Shown here: positions 1-7,841 of the stretch, piece after piece
Layout: every line of letters begins with the position of its first letter
Position numbering within the stretch: position 1 is the stretch's first letter
NCBI GenBank assembly: GCA_002406055.1
Contig: DHMZ01000098.1
Coordinates: 3,113 to 67,112, forward strand
DNA length: 64,000 nt
Reading direction: 5' to 3'
DNA from: Spirochaetales bacterium UBA4629
GTDB lineage: Bacteria > Spirochaetota > Spirochaetia > Sphaerochaetales > Sphaerochaetaceae
Notes under the pieces: generated by a model
What the model was told of the DNA's origin: nothing
The model's database searches: none
The model's input: only the letters and a program-made list of their open reading frames with translations
Made by a program: the position numbers and the translations under genes

Positions 1-914
1 CTTTCGCCATAGAGCATGCTTCCCAATGAAGAAATTGTTTGTAAAGCCCCACCTGCAAATATCTTTAAAATGAACTTTAATCTGCCGTAAAGAGCATAGA
101 GAGCAACGCCAATATTGCCTGTAAAATACATTAATAGAAGGTTAACTATTAAACCTGATATTATCCTACTAACCTTATCTACTGCAAATGATGTGCAAGA
201 TTTAAAGAGTTCAACTAAATCATTTTTTAATCCTTTAAATGCAAAAGAAAAATGGAAGGTTCTACTCTTTGAAAATAGATATGGCATACATACTACTATT
301 CCCATAGCATTGCCAACTAGAGATGCTAGCGATGCACCTGCAACACCCATCGAGAGCACTTTCATGAAGACTATATCTAAGATAACATTCACTATATTTG
401 CTGTTACTATTGATTTCATAGCTAGACTTGAATGATTATCTAAGACAGCAAATTCAGACAAAACAAGCTCAAGTCCAACAAATGGAGATGATAATAGGAC
501 AAAGAAAGCATAACGAGATACCTCGCCTGAAATTTGTCCGTTATTAGTTAAAACTCTACCCCATAGATTACAAAATGGAAGCAATATCCAACAAAAAAGG
601 CTACCAATAAGCGTTAAAATGAATGATAAAGTGAATACTTGATTAGCCCTATCATGTTGCCTTTTTCCAAGTAGAATTGAAGCAAGAATTGGCCCACCAG
701 ATGAGATAACAAAACCAGGAAACTCAGCTAAGTCAATAAAACTATCGCATAGCCCCGCTGCTGCAACAGCATCCGCGCCTAGAAGCCACCCGATGAGCAT
801 AAAGTCTATAACAAGCACAAGGTACGAAGATGCAGTTACAACTGTACCGACGCCAAAGAATTCTCTAGTCTTATTGCGAATGATTATCTCATTTCTTTGG
901 TATGAGTAATCCAT
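1..914 (-). CDS. MATE family multidrug/solute exporter, C-terminus cut by window edge
   Basis: The minus strand is open from the ATG at 914 to the window edge, giving about 304 residues with no stop. The product is very hydrophobic, with repeated membrane segments, and has the MATE look: an N-terminal region with a Gly/Ala-rich turn (LLGADAVAAAG), a conserved GGPILASILLG stretch, and a second-half start with GVAGASLASLVGNAMG. MATE proteins are inner-membrane antiporters that expel cationic or organic compounds using Na+ or H+; substrate cannot be told here. The ATG follows the aminotransferase stop directly (TAA then ATG), so the two are probably translationally coupled and functionally linked. 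About two thirds of a usual 450-residue protein is visible. Confidence 0.85.
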   Translation of the reverse strand, partial: MDYSYQRNEIIIRNKTREFFGVGTVVTASSYLVLVIDFMLIGWLLGADAVAAAGLCDSFIDLAEFPGFVISSGGPILASILLGKRQHDRANQVFTLSFILTLIGSLFCWILLPFCNLWGRVLTNNGQISGEVSRYAFFVLLSSPFVGLELVLSEFAVLDNHSSLAMKSIVTANIVNVILDIVFMKVLSMGVAGASLASLVGNAMGIVVCMPYLFSKSRTFHFSFAFKGLKNDLVELFKSCTSFAVDKVSRIISGLIVNLLLMYFTGNIGVALYALYGRLKFILKIFAGGALQTISSLGSMLYGE

Positions 915-2267
915 TTATTTATTCTCCTTGATATAATCCTTAATTTCTGGATATCTTCTTTTATAGAAATAGAGCATCTCATCTGTGACATAGCCAGAAT
1001 TAACATCACAAATAGCATCTTCCAATAATTGAAAGCCTTTGTTTAGATGCTCTATGCTAATCGAAAATGGAGGCTGTATTCTAAGGGTGTTGCCACCTAC
1101 AGTAATAAGTAACAAACCTTTTTCATAGCATCTAAAAGCAATTTTAAAGGCAGAAAGCCTGTCTCTATTCCCTTCTTCATCAAAGATCTGAATGCCATAT
1201 GAAAAGCCTTCACCAACTATTTTTATTCTTCCTTTCATTTTGCTTTTACTGACAAGATTTTTTTGAAGTGATGAAAGAAGCTCAATCTTGTTTTTCAGCA
1301 TATTTTTAAATTCTTTTGAACACATGTAATCGAACTGTGCAATACCAGTAGCACATGCGAGCTGATAGCCAGCGATAGTAGATGCACAAAGCTCAGCATT
1401 GAGACTCTCCATAATCTCACTTCTTGCCATAAAAGCACCTAGGGGCAAACCTGCCCCAAGACTCTTTCCCAAAACAATTCCATCAGGAATTACATTATAG
1501 TGTTCAATACTAAACCAAGAACCGCTTCTAAAGAAACCTTGTTGAACCTCGTCCGAGATAAAGAGAATCCCATGCTTCTTACATAAGAGATATAATTGCC
1601 GAATAAACTCTTTTTTTGCTGGCCTTAAACCACCATCTCCCTGTATTGGTTCAATAAAGACGGCAGCAACATCTTTTGGGTTAAGACCATTTTTAAAGGC
1701 TTCTTCAATTTCAGCGAGGTAGTTATTATCTTTTATATCAGGATCATCTTCATAGAAATAACTAAAAATATGAATGTTTTTAAGTATTGGAAAATTTCCC
1801 CTATCCATATCAGATATATTTGAAGAAGCATATGTATTACCATGAAAAGAATTTTTGAAACTAATAATCTCATTGCGTTTGGTATATGCTTTAGCAAAAT
1901 TAAAGGCCATATCTATGGCACTAGAACCGCAAAGAGTAAAAAGTATTTTGCTAGGAATTTTACCTGGGTATATAGAAGCAAGTCTCTCTGCATATTCAAC
2001 CATAGGTTGGTTTAGAGAATAGCAAGTACAATATTGAGTGCATTTTTCAACTTGTTTTTTAATAGCCTCGCTAATAGTTGGATGCGCGCCACCTAAATTC
2101 AGAGAAGATGCACTTGAAAGAAAATCAATGTAACTTCTGCCATCAACATCTATAACAGTATCACCATTAACAGAATCCACAACAAGAGGAAAGTATAATA
2201 GATGTTGCCCAGGAGCAATTAACTCCGAGTCTTTCTGGAAAATATAACTGCTTTTTCTTTTATCCAC
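915..2267 (-). CDS. class III PLP-dependent aminotransferase
   Basis: This 450-residue protein has the fold-type I class III aminotransferase layout (ornithine/GABA/DAPA aminotransferase group). Visible are the PLP-contact Asp in LFISDEVQQG (about D239) and the Schiff-base Lys in VLGKSLGAGLPLGA (about K268). The phosphate-binding loop reads CGSSAIDMAF, where many relatives have GSEA. The natural substrate is not evident. The start is a GTG with no strong Shine-Dalgarno; an in-frame stop lies shortly upstream, so no longer start is available. A perfect 18-bp palindrome lies 11 bp before the start. It is followed immediately by the MATE exporter gene, which suggests a small make-and-export or detoxification unit. 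Confidence 0.85.
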   Translation of the reverse strand: MDKRKSSYIFQKDSELIAPGQHLLYFPLVVDSVNGDTVIDVDGRSYIDFLSSASSLNLGGAHPTISEAIKKQVEKCTQYCTCYSLNQPMVEYAERLASIYPGKIPSKILFTLCGSSAIDMAFNFAKAYTKRNEIISFKNSFHGNTYASSNISDMDRGNFPILKNIHIFSYFYEDDPDIKDNNYLAEIEEAFKNGLNPKDVAAVFIEPIQGDGGLRPAKKEFIRQLYLLCKKHGILFISDEVQQGFFRSGSWFSIEHYNVIPDGIVLGKSLGAGLPLGAFMARSEIMESLNAELCASTIAGYQLACATGIAQFDYMCSKEFKNMLKNKIELLSSLQKNLVSKSKMKGRIKIVGEGFSYGIQIFDEEGNRDRLSAFKIAFRCYEKGLLLITVGGNTLRIQPPFSISIEHLNKGFQLLEDAICDVNSGYVTDEMLYFYKRRYPEIKDYIKENK

Positions 2268-2278
2268 TCTATAGTGCC

Positions 2279-2296
2279 CACTTATTTAAATAAGTG
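2279..2296. promoter_or_regulatory. 18-bp perfect palindrome, candidate operator for aminotransferase-MATE unit
   Basis: CACTTATTTAAATAAGTG is a perfect palindrome placed just before the GTG of the aminotransferase. On the minus strand a -10-like TATGTT (2303-2308) would put transcription start at the edge of the palindrome, so a dimeric regulator binding here could block transcription. The promoter assignment is weak; the palindrome itself is seen directly. Confidence 0.5.
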
Positions 2297-2364
2297 AATG
2301 ATAACATAGTGAATTTTTAAATTTTCAGTGAAGGTGAAATTGGTCAATAAAATTACGAAATTGG

Positions 2365-3639
2365 TTAGTTTGTGTTGAGAATGACACAGACAGTACAAAT
2401 AGAGTTTTCAACCTTATAATTAACTATTCCATTGTATCGATTAGCAGAATAAATAATGCTGTCTATGCCAACAGAGCGAGTAACTGGCAAGCCATTCTCT
2501 AATTTTAGATTAGATTTACACCCATTACTTACAGTAATTACAGTTTTAGTGCCAAGAGTTCTAATGTAGGTTTGAATGGGTACTGTTGTCATTATCTCAA
2601 TTGAGGCATTAAGAGCATTCTCAAGAAGATTGGCCAAAATTGCAACAAAGTCAGTGTCAGCAATTTCTGTCTCAGATGGAGTATCTGCTTGGGCAAAAAA
2701 TCCAATTTGGGCCTCTTTAGCCTTATGGGCATAAGATGAAAGAATACAATTAACCATAATATTAAGAGAGTAAAGAGAAAATGTATCCTCTTTCCTTTTT
2801 TCTCCAAGATAGTTCAAAATAGCTTCCGTATTATTTTCTCTTGCCATACTAGCTATTTGTTCATCATGGTGACGAATATCATGTCTAAGTCGACGATTTT
2901 CTTCCTCTGTTTTTCTTGCGTTTTCTATATAGGAGAGCAAATAATCAATGTTTTGCTTTACAAGCTCATCCCTAGATTCTTTCTTCATATAGTATATATT
3001 GCTAATACAAAGTACATTTGCAGCAATAAATGTAAGAACAATTAGTAAAAAAAGCACTAGTGTATCTAAATCTATTTCCAGCTGTATTTTTATTTTTGTT
3101 AATAAAATAACAAAAACGAAGAAATAGAGTACGGAGACGCCGCACATTGAACGCCAATTCTTGGAGCGAAAGCCACTAACCTCTTTTATTAATGGACGGC
3201 CATACTTTCTATACAAGAAAAGAAGAGGCAAACATATTAATATATTTATTAAACTACGTATAATGTAGATAGTAGCCATTGGCATATTAAAAAAGAAGAA
3301 CCTACATACGTAAGTAGCAATAGTCCAGGAAATACAGAAGATAGAGCCATAGGACAGCCACAAATAACACTTTTTCCAAAAGCCATCTGCAGATGCATAT
3401 ATGAACGTTGCCCAATAATATAAATAAGAAACCATCAAGGAAACTGGAAGTCTGGCTGACTCAGGTAAAAAGCTGTAACACAGTATTAAATCAAAAAAAA
3501 GCACTACTCCCGCTAGACACCAAAGGAAGGCTGTTTTTTTCAAAGAAAATCTTCTCTCTTCCATTAATAATGCCGCAGATAGATGAACAGCAAATAGTGA
3601 TAATACAATAATGAAGGTAACTACGATAACTCTTATCAT
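2365..3639 (-). CDS. AgrC/GHKL-type sensor histidine kinase
   Basis: This 424-residue protein has about six N-terminal membrane segments (residues 1-215) and no large periplasmic domain. A short coiled-coil linker leads to a phosphoacceptor motif NRRLRHDIRHH with His at about 253, and then a GHKL ATPase domain with the N-box LANLLENALNA (about 335-345). This is the layout of the AgrC/ComD/VirS class, which sense peptides or small molecules in the membrane. It overlaps the 3' end of the LytTR response-regulator gene by 4 bp, so the pair is one operon. No autoinducer-peptide gene is visible next to it. The aminotransferase and MATE genes downstream are possible targets. Confidence 0.85.
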   Translation of the reverse strand: MIRVIVVTFIIVLSLFAVHLSAALLMEERRFSLKKTAFLWCLAGVVLFFDLILCYSFLPESARLPVSLMVSYLYYWATFIYASADGFWKKCYLWLSYGSIFCISWTIATYVCRFFFFNMPMATIYIIRSLINILICLPLLFLYRKYGRPLIKEVSGFRSKNWRSMCGVSVLYFFVFVILLTKIKIQLEIDLDTLVLFLLIVLTFIAANVLCISNIYYMKKESRDELVKQNIDYLLSYIENARKTEEENRRLRHDIRHHDEQIASMARENNTEAILNYLGEKRKEDTFSLYSLNIMVNCILSSYAHKAKEAQIGFFAQADTPSETEIADTDFVAILANLLENALNASIEIMTTVPIQTYIRTLGTKTVITVSNGCKSNLKLENGLPVTRSVGIDSIIYSANRYNGIVNYKVENSICTVCVILNTN

Positions 3640-4361
3640 CGCTTTGCCTCATTTATGTAGTATGAAAAGAACTCTTCTTTAATTTGAGAGCGCAATCGTC
3701 GTGGCACAGGGATAATTGAGCCATTTTCCATAATCAAATTTACCCCTGTAAAATTGGAAGCATGGCTTAAATTTATAATAAAAGAGGCGCCACATGTCAC
3801 AAAGCTACTATAGCCCAAGAGACTTTCCTTGATTTCTTCAAACGATAGCCATGTAACCAAGCTTTTTCCAGATGATAAGAAGAAGACTCTGCGCTTATCT
3901 CTTGTTTCTACATATAAAATTTCTTCTATAGCTATACGATGAATTTTTCCTTCAGAAGAAACAAGAATCCAAGCTTTACTCTTTCTAGAAGAAATAACTC
4001 TATCTAAGGAAGCATTAAATCTTTCTTGAGTAAATGGTTTTTGAATATAATCTGCAACATGCAGAGAAAATGCATCTACTGCATAATCAGAACTAGTAGT
4101 AAGAAAGATAATATCTACACTAGGGCTAAGGTTAGTTATTTCATGAGCTAGCTCAGTTCCTAACATCCCCGGCATACAAATATCTAATAGAAGAATATCT
4201 GAGCCACCTGTTTTTTCAAAGGACTCTAATGTGTCAAAAGCAGAAGAAAAGACACTGCTTTCAATATAAAGTTCAGGGTGCTGTGCCATATAGACTTTAA
4301 GATTATCGAAAATCTTTTTTCGTTCTATAGCATCATCATCACAAATAGATATCTTGAGCAT
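3636..4361 (-). CDS. LytTR-family response regulator (AgrA-like)
   Basis: This 241-residue protein has an N-terminal receiver domain (acidic DDD at 8-10, phosphoacceptor Asp about 60 in LLLDICMPG, Lys in the IQKPF motif) and a C-terminal LytTR DNA-binding domain from about residue 130 (IEEILYVETRDKRR and the Arg-rich end VPRRLRSQIKEEF). LytTR regulators bind paired imperfect direct repeats. It is the first gene of a two-gene operon with the kinase. An extended -10 (TGATATAAT) lies about 50 bp upstream. The start ATG follows an AGGGAAAGGGG purine tract. Confidence 0.88.
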   Translation of the reverse strand: MLKISICDDDAIERKKIFDNLKVYMAQHPELYIESSVFSSAFDTLESFEKTGGSDILLLDICMPGMLGTELAHEITNLSPSVDIIFLTTSSDYAVDAFSLHVADYIQKPFTQERFNASLDRVISSRKSKAWILVSSEGKIHRIAIEEILYVETRDKRRVFFLSSGKSLVTWLSFEEIKESLLGYSSFVTCGASFIINLSHASNFTGVNLIMENGSIIPVPRRLRSQIKEEFFSYYINEAKR

Positions 4362-4386
4362 CCCCTTTCCCTTATAAAAGCACAGA

Positions 4387-4420
4387 TAGTTAACTACCTT
4401 ACCAAAGCTAAATTATATCA
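4387..4420 (-). promoter_or_regulatory. extended -10 promoter and palindrome before the two-component operon
   Basis: On the minus strand TGATATAAT (4412-4420) is a textbook extended -10 element with no convincing -35 box. Just downstream in the leader sits the perfect palindrome TAGTTAACTA (4387-4396), a possible operator. Both are seen in sequence; function is inferred. Confidence 0.5.
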
Positions 4421-4431
4421 CAATAAAAATG

Positions 4432-4458
4432 GACAAAAGATATAAACTTATATCCTTT
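4432..4458 (-). terminator. weak AT-rich terminator-like hairpin after the outer-membrane protein gene
   Basis: Minus-strand AAAAGGATATAAG...TATATCTTTT can fold into an AT-rich stem directly after the barrel-protein stop. The stem is weak and the tail short, so this is only a possible terminator. Confidence 0.35.
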
Positions 4459-4461
4459 TCT

Positions 4462-5634
4462 TTAGAAATCTAAGAAGAAAGTAACGTTAGTTGTTATTCT
4501 TCCGCTCTGTGTATACTTTTCTCTATCAACAAGTAGATAGTTAACTTCATATCCAAGATCGATGAAATCGAAGAATGACATCTCTAACTGCGCACCAACA
4601 GAAGCAAGGAAATTCTCTTCACTTCTACTTGTATTAAATACATTACCCCAACCATAACCAACATCTACAAAAAGATTAAGTCTAGGAGCAACTTTATCCA
4701 TACCAACATCTGGACCAACAAATCTTAAATCTAAATTATTTACAGTTGTAAACTCTGTTTGATATGTATAGGTATTAAAACCTCTAACTTTTCGACCTAA
4801 AGATACAGGTCCAATGACGTAAGATGGAACAGCACTACCTGTTGTATAGTTAAAATTAAACCTATCAACAAGAGATATAGAGAACATGCTCTTATTTTCC
4901 TTTTTTAACTCATATAATGTCTTAGCACCAACAACATTAAAAGTAAGAGATGAATAATCTGAGTATCCTGACAAAGTTGAGTTTAGAGACTTTGGACCTA
5001 ACTTATAGTCAACTCTTGCCCATAATCCATCATTTGTATGAAGAGTATCTTCCATCAAATCAAGCTTAAGAGAAAGAGCAAGCTCTAAACCTAAAAGAGC
5101 CTTATCTTTTCCATTTAATTCAGGGTAAATCTTTTTGTTATAATCGTCGCTAACAATAGATGTAAGGTTTCCTTTTATGTTAAAAGGACCAAAAGATGAG
5201 CCACTATTGTACTTCTCATATCTTCCATTTAAAAACAAAGTTAGAGTTAATAAATCTTTGTTTTCAACAGGACTCTTTAAAAAACCTTGAAGGAATCTTA
5301 GAGAAAGCTCGTTAATCCAAACATTAAATCTTAGAGCATCTCTACTCTCCCAAGAGCCATCATCAAAGTTATTCTTTCCACTCTCTTCGTCAAGCCACAT
5401 CAGACGCTGAGAGTAGCCCTCTCCAACTAAGACACGCAGCTCTGTGTTGTTTCCTTCTATAATTTCAGGTAATTCATAACCAACACCAAGAAGAGCATAG
5501 GAAGGGAAAAAACCATAGAGAATATCTGGATGCTGAGCCATATCACCAAAAACGAAATGCAAGTTGGATGCAAATACATTCGATATTCCAATTAAAACAA
5601 CCAATAAAAAAAGAAATAGCTTTTTCATAGACAC
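4462..5634 (-). CDS. outer-membrane beta-barrel protein, possibly Omp85-related barrel
   Basis: This 390-residue protein begins with a signal peptide (MKKLFLFLLVVLIGISNVFA) and then alternates hydrophobic and polar residues throughout, as beta-barrels do. It ends in FFLDF, the C-terminal aromatic signature recognised by the Bam complex. Residues 280-286 read GRKVRGF, followed by a run resembling the loop-6 region of Omp85-superfamily barrels (VRGF/VRGY, then an N-x-L-L-R-F-like strand). If so, it would be a barrel without POTRA repeats. A plain porin-like protein is the alternative. GGTGGAG precedes the ATG. It seems to be a single-gene unit between the two-component system and the tRNA. Confidence 0.7.
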   Translation of the reverse strand: MSMKKLFLFLLVVLIGISNVFASNLHFVFGDMAQHPDILYGFFPSYALLGVGYELPEIIEGNNTELRVLVGEGYSQRLMWLDEESGKNNFDDGSWESRDALRFNVWINELSLRFLQGFLKSPVENKDLLTLTLFLNGRYEKYNSGSSFGPFNIKGNLTSIVSDDYNKKIYPELNGKDKALLGLELALSLKLDLMEDTLHTNDGLWARVDYKLGPKSLNSTLSGYSDYSSLTFNVVGAKTLYELKKENKSMFSISLVDRFNFNYTTGSAVPSYVIGPVSLGRKVRGFNTYTYQTEFTTVNNLDLRFVGPDVGMDKVAPRLNLFVDVGYGWGNVFNTSRSEENFLASVGAQLEMSFFDFIDLGYEVNYLLVDREKYTQSGRITTNVTFFLDF

Positions 5635-5700
5635 TCCACCTATTTATTCTATTTCAATTTCAAAGAATAAAGGAAGAGGAAAAATAGATATCTGTAGTAG

Positions 5701-5730
5701 TTGAAATATTTAGCCCATTTGTGCTAGATT
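5701..5730 (+). promoter_or_regulatory. promoter of the tRNA gene
   Basis: TTGAAA (5701-5706) and an extended -10 TGCTAGATT (TAGATT at 5725-5730) are 18 bp apart. They place the start a few bases before the mature tRNA 5' end at 5742. Confidence 0.6.
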
Positions 5731-5741
5731 ACTTTAGCTAT

Positions 5742-5814
5742 CCCCCTTTAGCTCAGTGGTTAGAGCAGAAGACTCATAATCTTTTGGTCGATGGTTCAAG
5801 TCCACCAGGGGGGA
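5742..5814 (+). tRNA. tRNA-Ile2 (anticodon CAU, lysidine type); elongator tRNA-Met is the alternative
   Basis: The acceptor stem CCCCCTT pairs with AGGGGGG (one U-G), the D-arm is GCTC...GAGC, the anticodon stem-loop (5768-5784) has loop CTCATAA with CAU at 5775-5777, and the T-loop is TTCAAGT. One A-C mismatch lies in the T-stem. The discriminator is A and CCA is not encoded. The body (TAGCTCAGTGGTTAGAGCA, then TTGGTCG and TTCAAGTCCA) is very like E. coli tRNA-Ile2 (ileX) rather than tRNA-Met, so the C34 is expected to be converted to lysidine by TilS to read AUA. Confidence 0.88.
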
Positions 5815-5822
5815 CTAAATAG

Positions 5823-5857
5823 ATGGTCTATAGGTATTCCTTGTAGACCATTTTTTA
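5823..5857 (+). terminator. rho-independent terminator of the tRNA
   Basis: ATGGTCTA (5823-5830) pairs perfectly with TAGACCAT (5844-5851) and is followed by a T run. It lies 8 bp after the tRNA. Confidence 0.85.
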
Positions 5858-5863
5858 TTGAAG

Positions 5864-5942
5864 AATATCGCAGTCTGATATAACTAAAAGTAGAAAAATA
5901 TCGCAGTCTAGCATGCCTAAAAACAGCAAAATATCGCAGTCT
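5864..5942. repeat. three 13-bp direct repeats at an exact 33-bp period
   Basis: AATATCGCAGTCT occurs identically at 5864-5876, 5897-5909 and 5930-5942, each start 33 bp after the last. The 20-bp stretches between differ. A degenerate AATATCCAATATTCT follows at 5960-5974. The array ends about 55 bp before the AAA ATPase gene. A 33-bp step is close to three helical turns, so bound proteins would lie on one DNA face; this looks like an operator array rather than a CRISPR. Confidence 0.75.
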
Positions 5943-5996
5943 AAGTTTACAATCAATAAAATATCCAATATTCTAGGACTATGGATATAAAAATAA

Positions 5997-7259
5997 TTGA
6001 GTCAGTTATTTTTTGATCAAAAAGAAGAATTTTTTATTAGTTTAAATCGTGACTATTATTCTCGCCCAGAAGAAAAACTTGTAAATTTAACAAGTTCAAT
6101 GGCACAAGTAATAATAGGAATCAGAAGAAGTGGAAAATCATCTTTATGTTTTAATATTATAAAGAAATCTGGCCTAAAGTTTGCATACATAAATTTTAAT
6201 GATGAACGTCTTTCTAATTTAAAATCAGACGACTTAAATTTTGTACTTGAAAGTTTATATAAAATATATGGAGATTTTGAAAATCTCTTTATTGATGAAA
6301 TACAAAACATAGATGAGTGGTATTTATTTGTAAATAGGCTTTTGCGCAATGGTATGCATATTCTAATAACAGGCTCAAATGCTAGACTACTTAGTGGCGA
6401 GTTAGCAACCCATCTAACAGGTAGACATATGAAAACAGAACTCTACCCTTTTTCCTTCAATGAATACTGTGAATACAAAAAAATAAGCACTCTCCATAAC
6501 ACAACAAAAGAAAAAGGATTATTAAGAGTAGCTTTTGACTCATATATGCACGATGGAGGACTGCCTGAACTTATTAACGAAAAAAGAAAACAAACATATG
6601 TTAATACGCTTGTCGATAATATTGTAAAAAAAGATATTGAAAAAAGATATTCGATTGCTTACAAAACAACATTTGAAAACATCGTAAGTCACCTTTTAAA
6701 CAATGCCCCTTCAAAGATTAATTATCTCGAGTTAAAGGATCAATTTGGTCTAAGGTCTGATCATACAGCAGAAAACTACGTAAGCTATGCAAAAAACGCT
6801 TATTTAATTTCTAGCCTACACAAGTTTTCATTTAAAAGTCGAATCAGAATACGTGATGAAAAAGCCTATGCTGTCGATGTTGCCTTCATGAACAATCGAG
6901 AAAATGCAATGGAAGGAGAAAACTTGGGGTGGAGATTAGAAACGATTGTATATATAGAACTACTCAGACGTTTTAAACCTCAAGAATGTGATATCTATTA
7001 CTTTGATGAAAACAAAGGAGAAGCAGATTTCATTATTTGCAAAGGAAGAACCGTAATTCAAATTATCCAAGTCTCTTATGATATTTCTAATGAAAAAACA
7101 TTAAAGCGAGAAATTAAAGGTCTTCTTTTGGCATCTGAAGCTACAAAATGTAATAATCTTTTAATAATTACAGACCATGAAGAAAAAGAGTACTATGAAA
7201 AGGAAAGGACTATACATATATCCCCTGCTTATAAATGGCTTACAGAAGTAAATTATTAA
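5997..7259 (+). CDS. AAA ATPase with C-terminal DUF4143 (PD-(D/E)XK-like) domain
   Basis: This 420-residue protein has Walker A GIRRSGKSS (about 41-49), Walker B NLFIDE (about 96-101), a middle winged-helix region, and a C-terminal DUF4143-type domain with GEADFIICKGRTVIQIIQV, which fits a PD-(D/E)XK nuclease-fold core. The cellular role of this family is poorly known. The start is uncertain: the frame opens right after an in-frame TAA with a TTG (5997) lacking a Shine-Dalgarno. An ATG at 5981 in another frame would join this frame only by a slip in the six-T run near 6009. The first in-frame ATG is codon 35, too close to Walker A. The 33-bp-period repeats lie directly upstream. Confidence 0.8.
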   Translation: MSQLFFDQKEEFFISLNRDYYSRPEEKLVNLTSSMAQVIIGIRRSGKSSLCFNIIKKSGLKFAYINFNDERLSNLKSDDLNFVLESLYKIYGDFENLFIDEIQNIDEWYLFVNRLLRNGMHILITGSNARLLSGELATHLTGRHMKTELYPFSFNEYCEYKKISTLHNTTKEKGLLRVAFDSYMHDGGLPELINEKRKQTYVNTLVDNIVKKDIEKRYSIAYKTTFENIVSHLLNNAPSKINYLELKDQFGLRSDHTAENYVSYAKNAYLISSLHKFSFKSRIRIRDEKAYAVDVAFMNNRENAMEGENLGWRLETIVYIELLRRFKPQECDIYYFDENKGEADFIICKGRTVIQIIQVSYDISNEKTLKREIKGLLLASEATKCNNLLIITDHEEKEYYEKERTIHISPAYKWLTEVNY

Positions 7260-7841
7260 TCAGACCTTTTGAAAGATGAAATTTATCCATCTGTAGTTGT
7301 AGTTTTCTCTAACATCATTACTAAGCCAAGTTTTAATGAGAACAAGTGAAGAAGGAATGTAACTTTTTATTTTCTCTTCAGTCATATTTATATACCATCT
7401 CTCACCTTCTCTCCTCTCATCTTCGCCATAACGAAACGAAGCATAGAAATAGCCATTCTTTTTGAGAGCCTTGGTAAGAACATTAAGAGAGAGGGCTAAG
7501 TCTTCTTTTGTGTTATGCAATAGAGATGCTTGTGCCCAAATTCCATCATACTTTTCTCTTTTATCTAAGAGTAAGTAATCTTTTTCAATTACTTTTTGAC
7601 CTATATACAAAGAGGCTTTTTGAGCAAGATTATGGCTTTTTTCTAAACTGTCAACTTTATAGTCGTGCTCTAAAAAATAGAGGCTATCTCGACCACTGCC
7701 ACAACCGCAATCGAGAATATAACCTCCATAAGGAATGTAAGAAAGAAAACTCTCTAGACTATCAACAACAAAAGTACTCTTTGTTTCGATAAAGTATCTA
7801 TCTGCATTGTTGTTATAAAAGTCGAGAGTCTTCTTATCCAT
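7260..7841 (-). CDS. small class I SAM-dependent methyltransferase
   Basis: This 193-residue protein has a Rossmann-type methyltransferase core. Motif I is ILDCGCGSGRDS (about 40-51), the acidic end of strand 2 is in VDSLEKS, and a motif-IV-like region is YDGIWAQASLLH. The N-terminus (FYNNNADRYFIET) is typical of small TehB/UbiE-like methyltransferases. The substrate is not predictable. The stop lies next to the convergent ATPase stop (7259/7260). The start shares one base with the RpiR regulator stop, so it is probably translated with that regulator. Confidence 0.8.
   Translation of the reverse strand: MDKKTLDFYNNNADRYFIETKSTFVVDSLESFLSYIPYGGYILDCGCGSGRDSLYFLEHDYKVDSLEKSHNLAQKASLYIGQKVIEKDYLLLDKREKYDGIWAQASLLHNTKEDLALSLNVLTKALKKNGYFYASFRYGEDERREGERWYINMTEEKIKSYIPSSLVLIKTWLSNDVRENYNYRWINFIFQKV

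Noticed and set aside
115..435. Plus-strand open frame of 106 codons
   Set aside because: It lies antisense to the MATE gene, whose minus-strand frame is open and clearly protein-like.
5742..5814. Elongator tRNA-Met
   Set aside because: The anticodon is CAU, but the body closely follows tRNA-Ile2 rather than tRNA-Met, so Ile2 is preferred; Met is not fully excluded.
5864..5942. CRISPR-like regular repeats
   Set aside because: The repeats are only 13 bp with 20-bp spacers, there are just three, and no cas gene is present.
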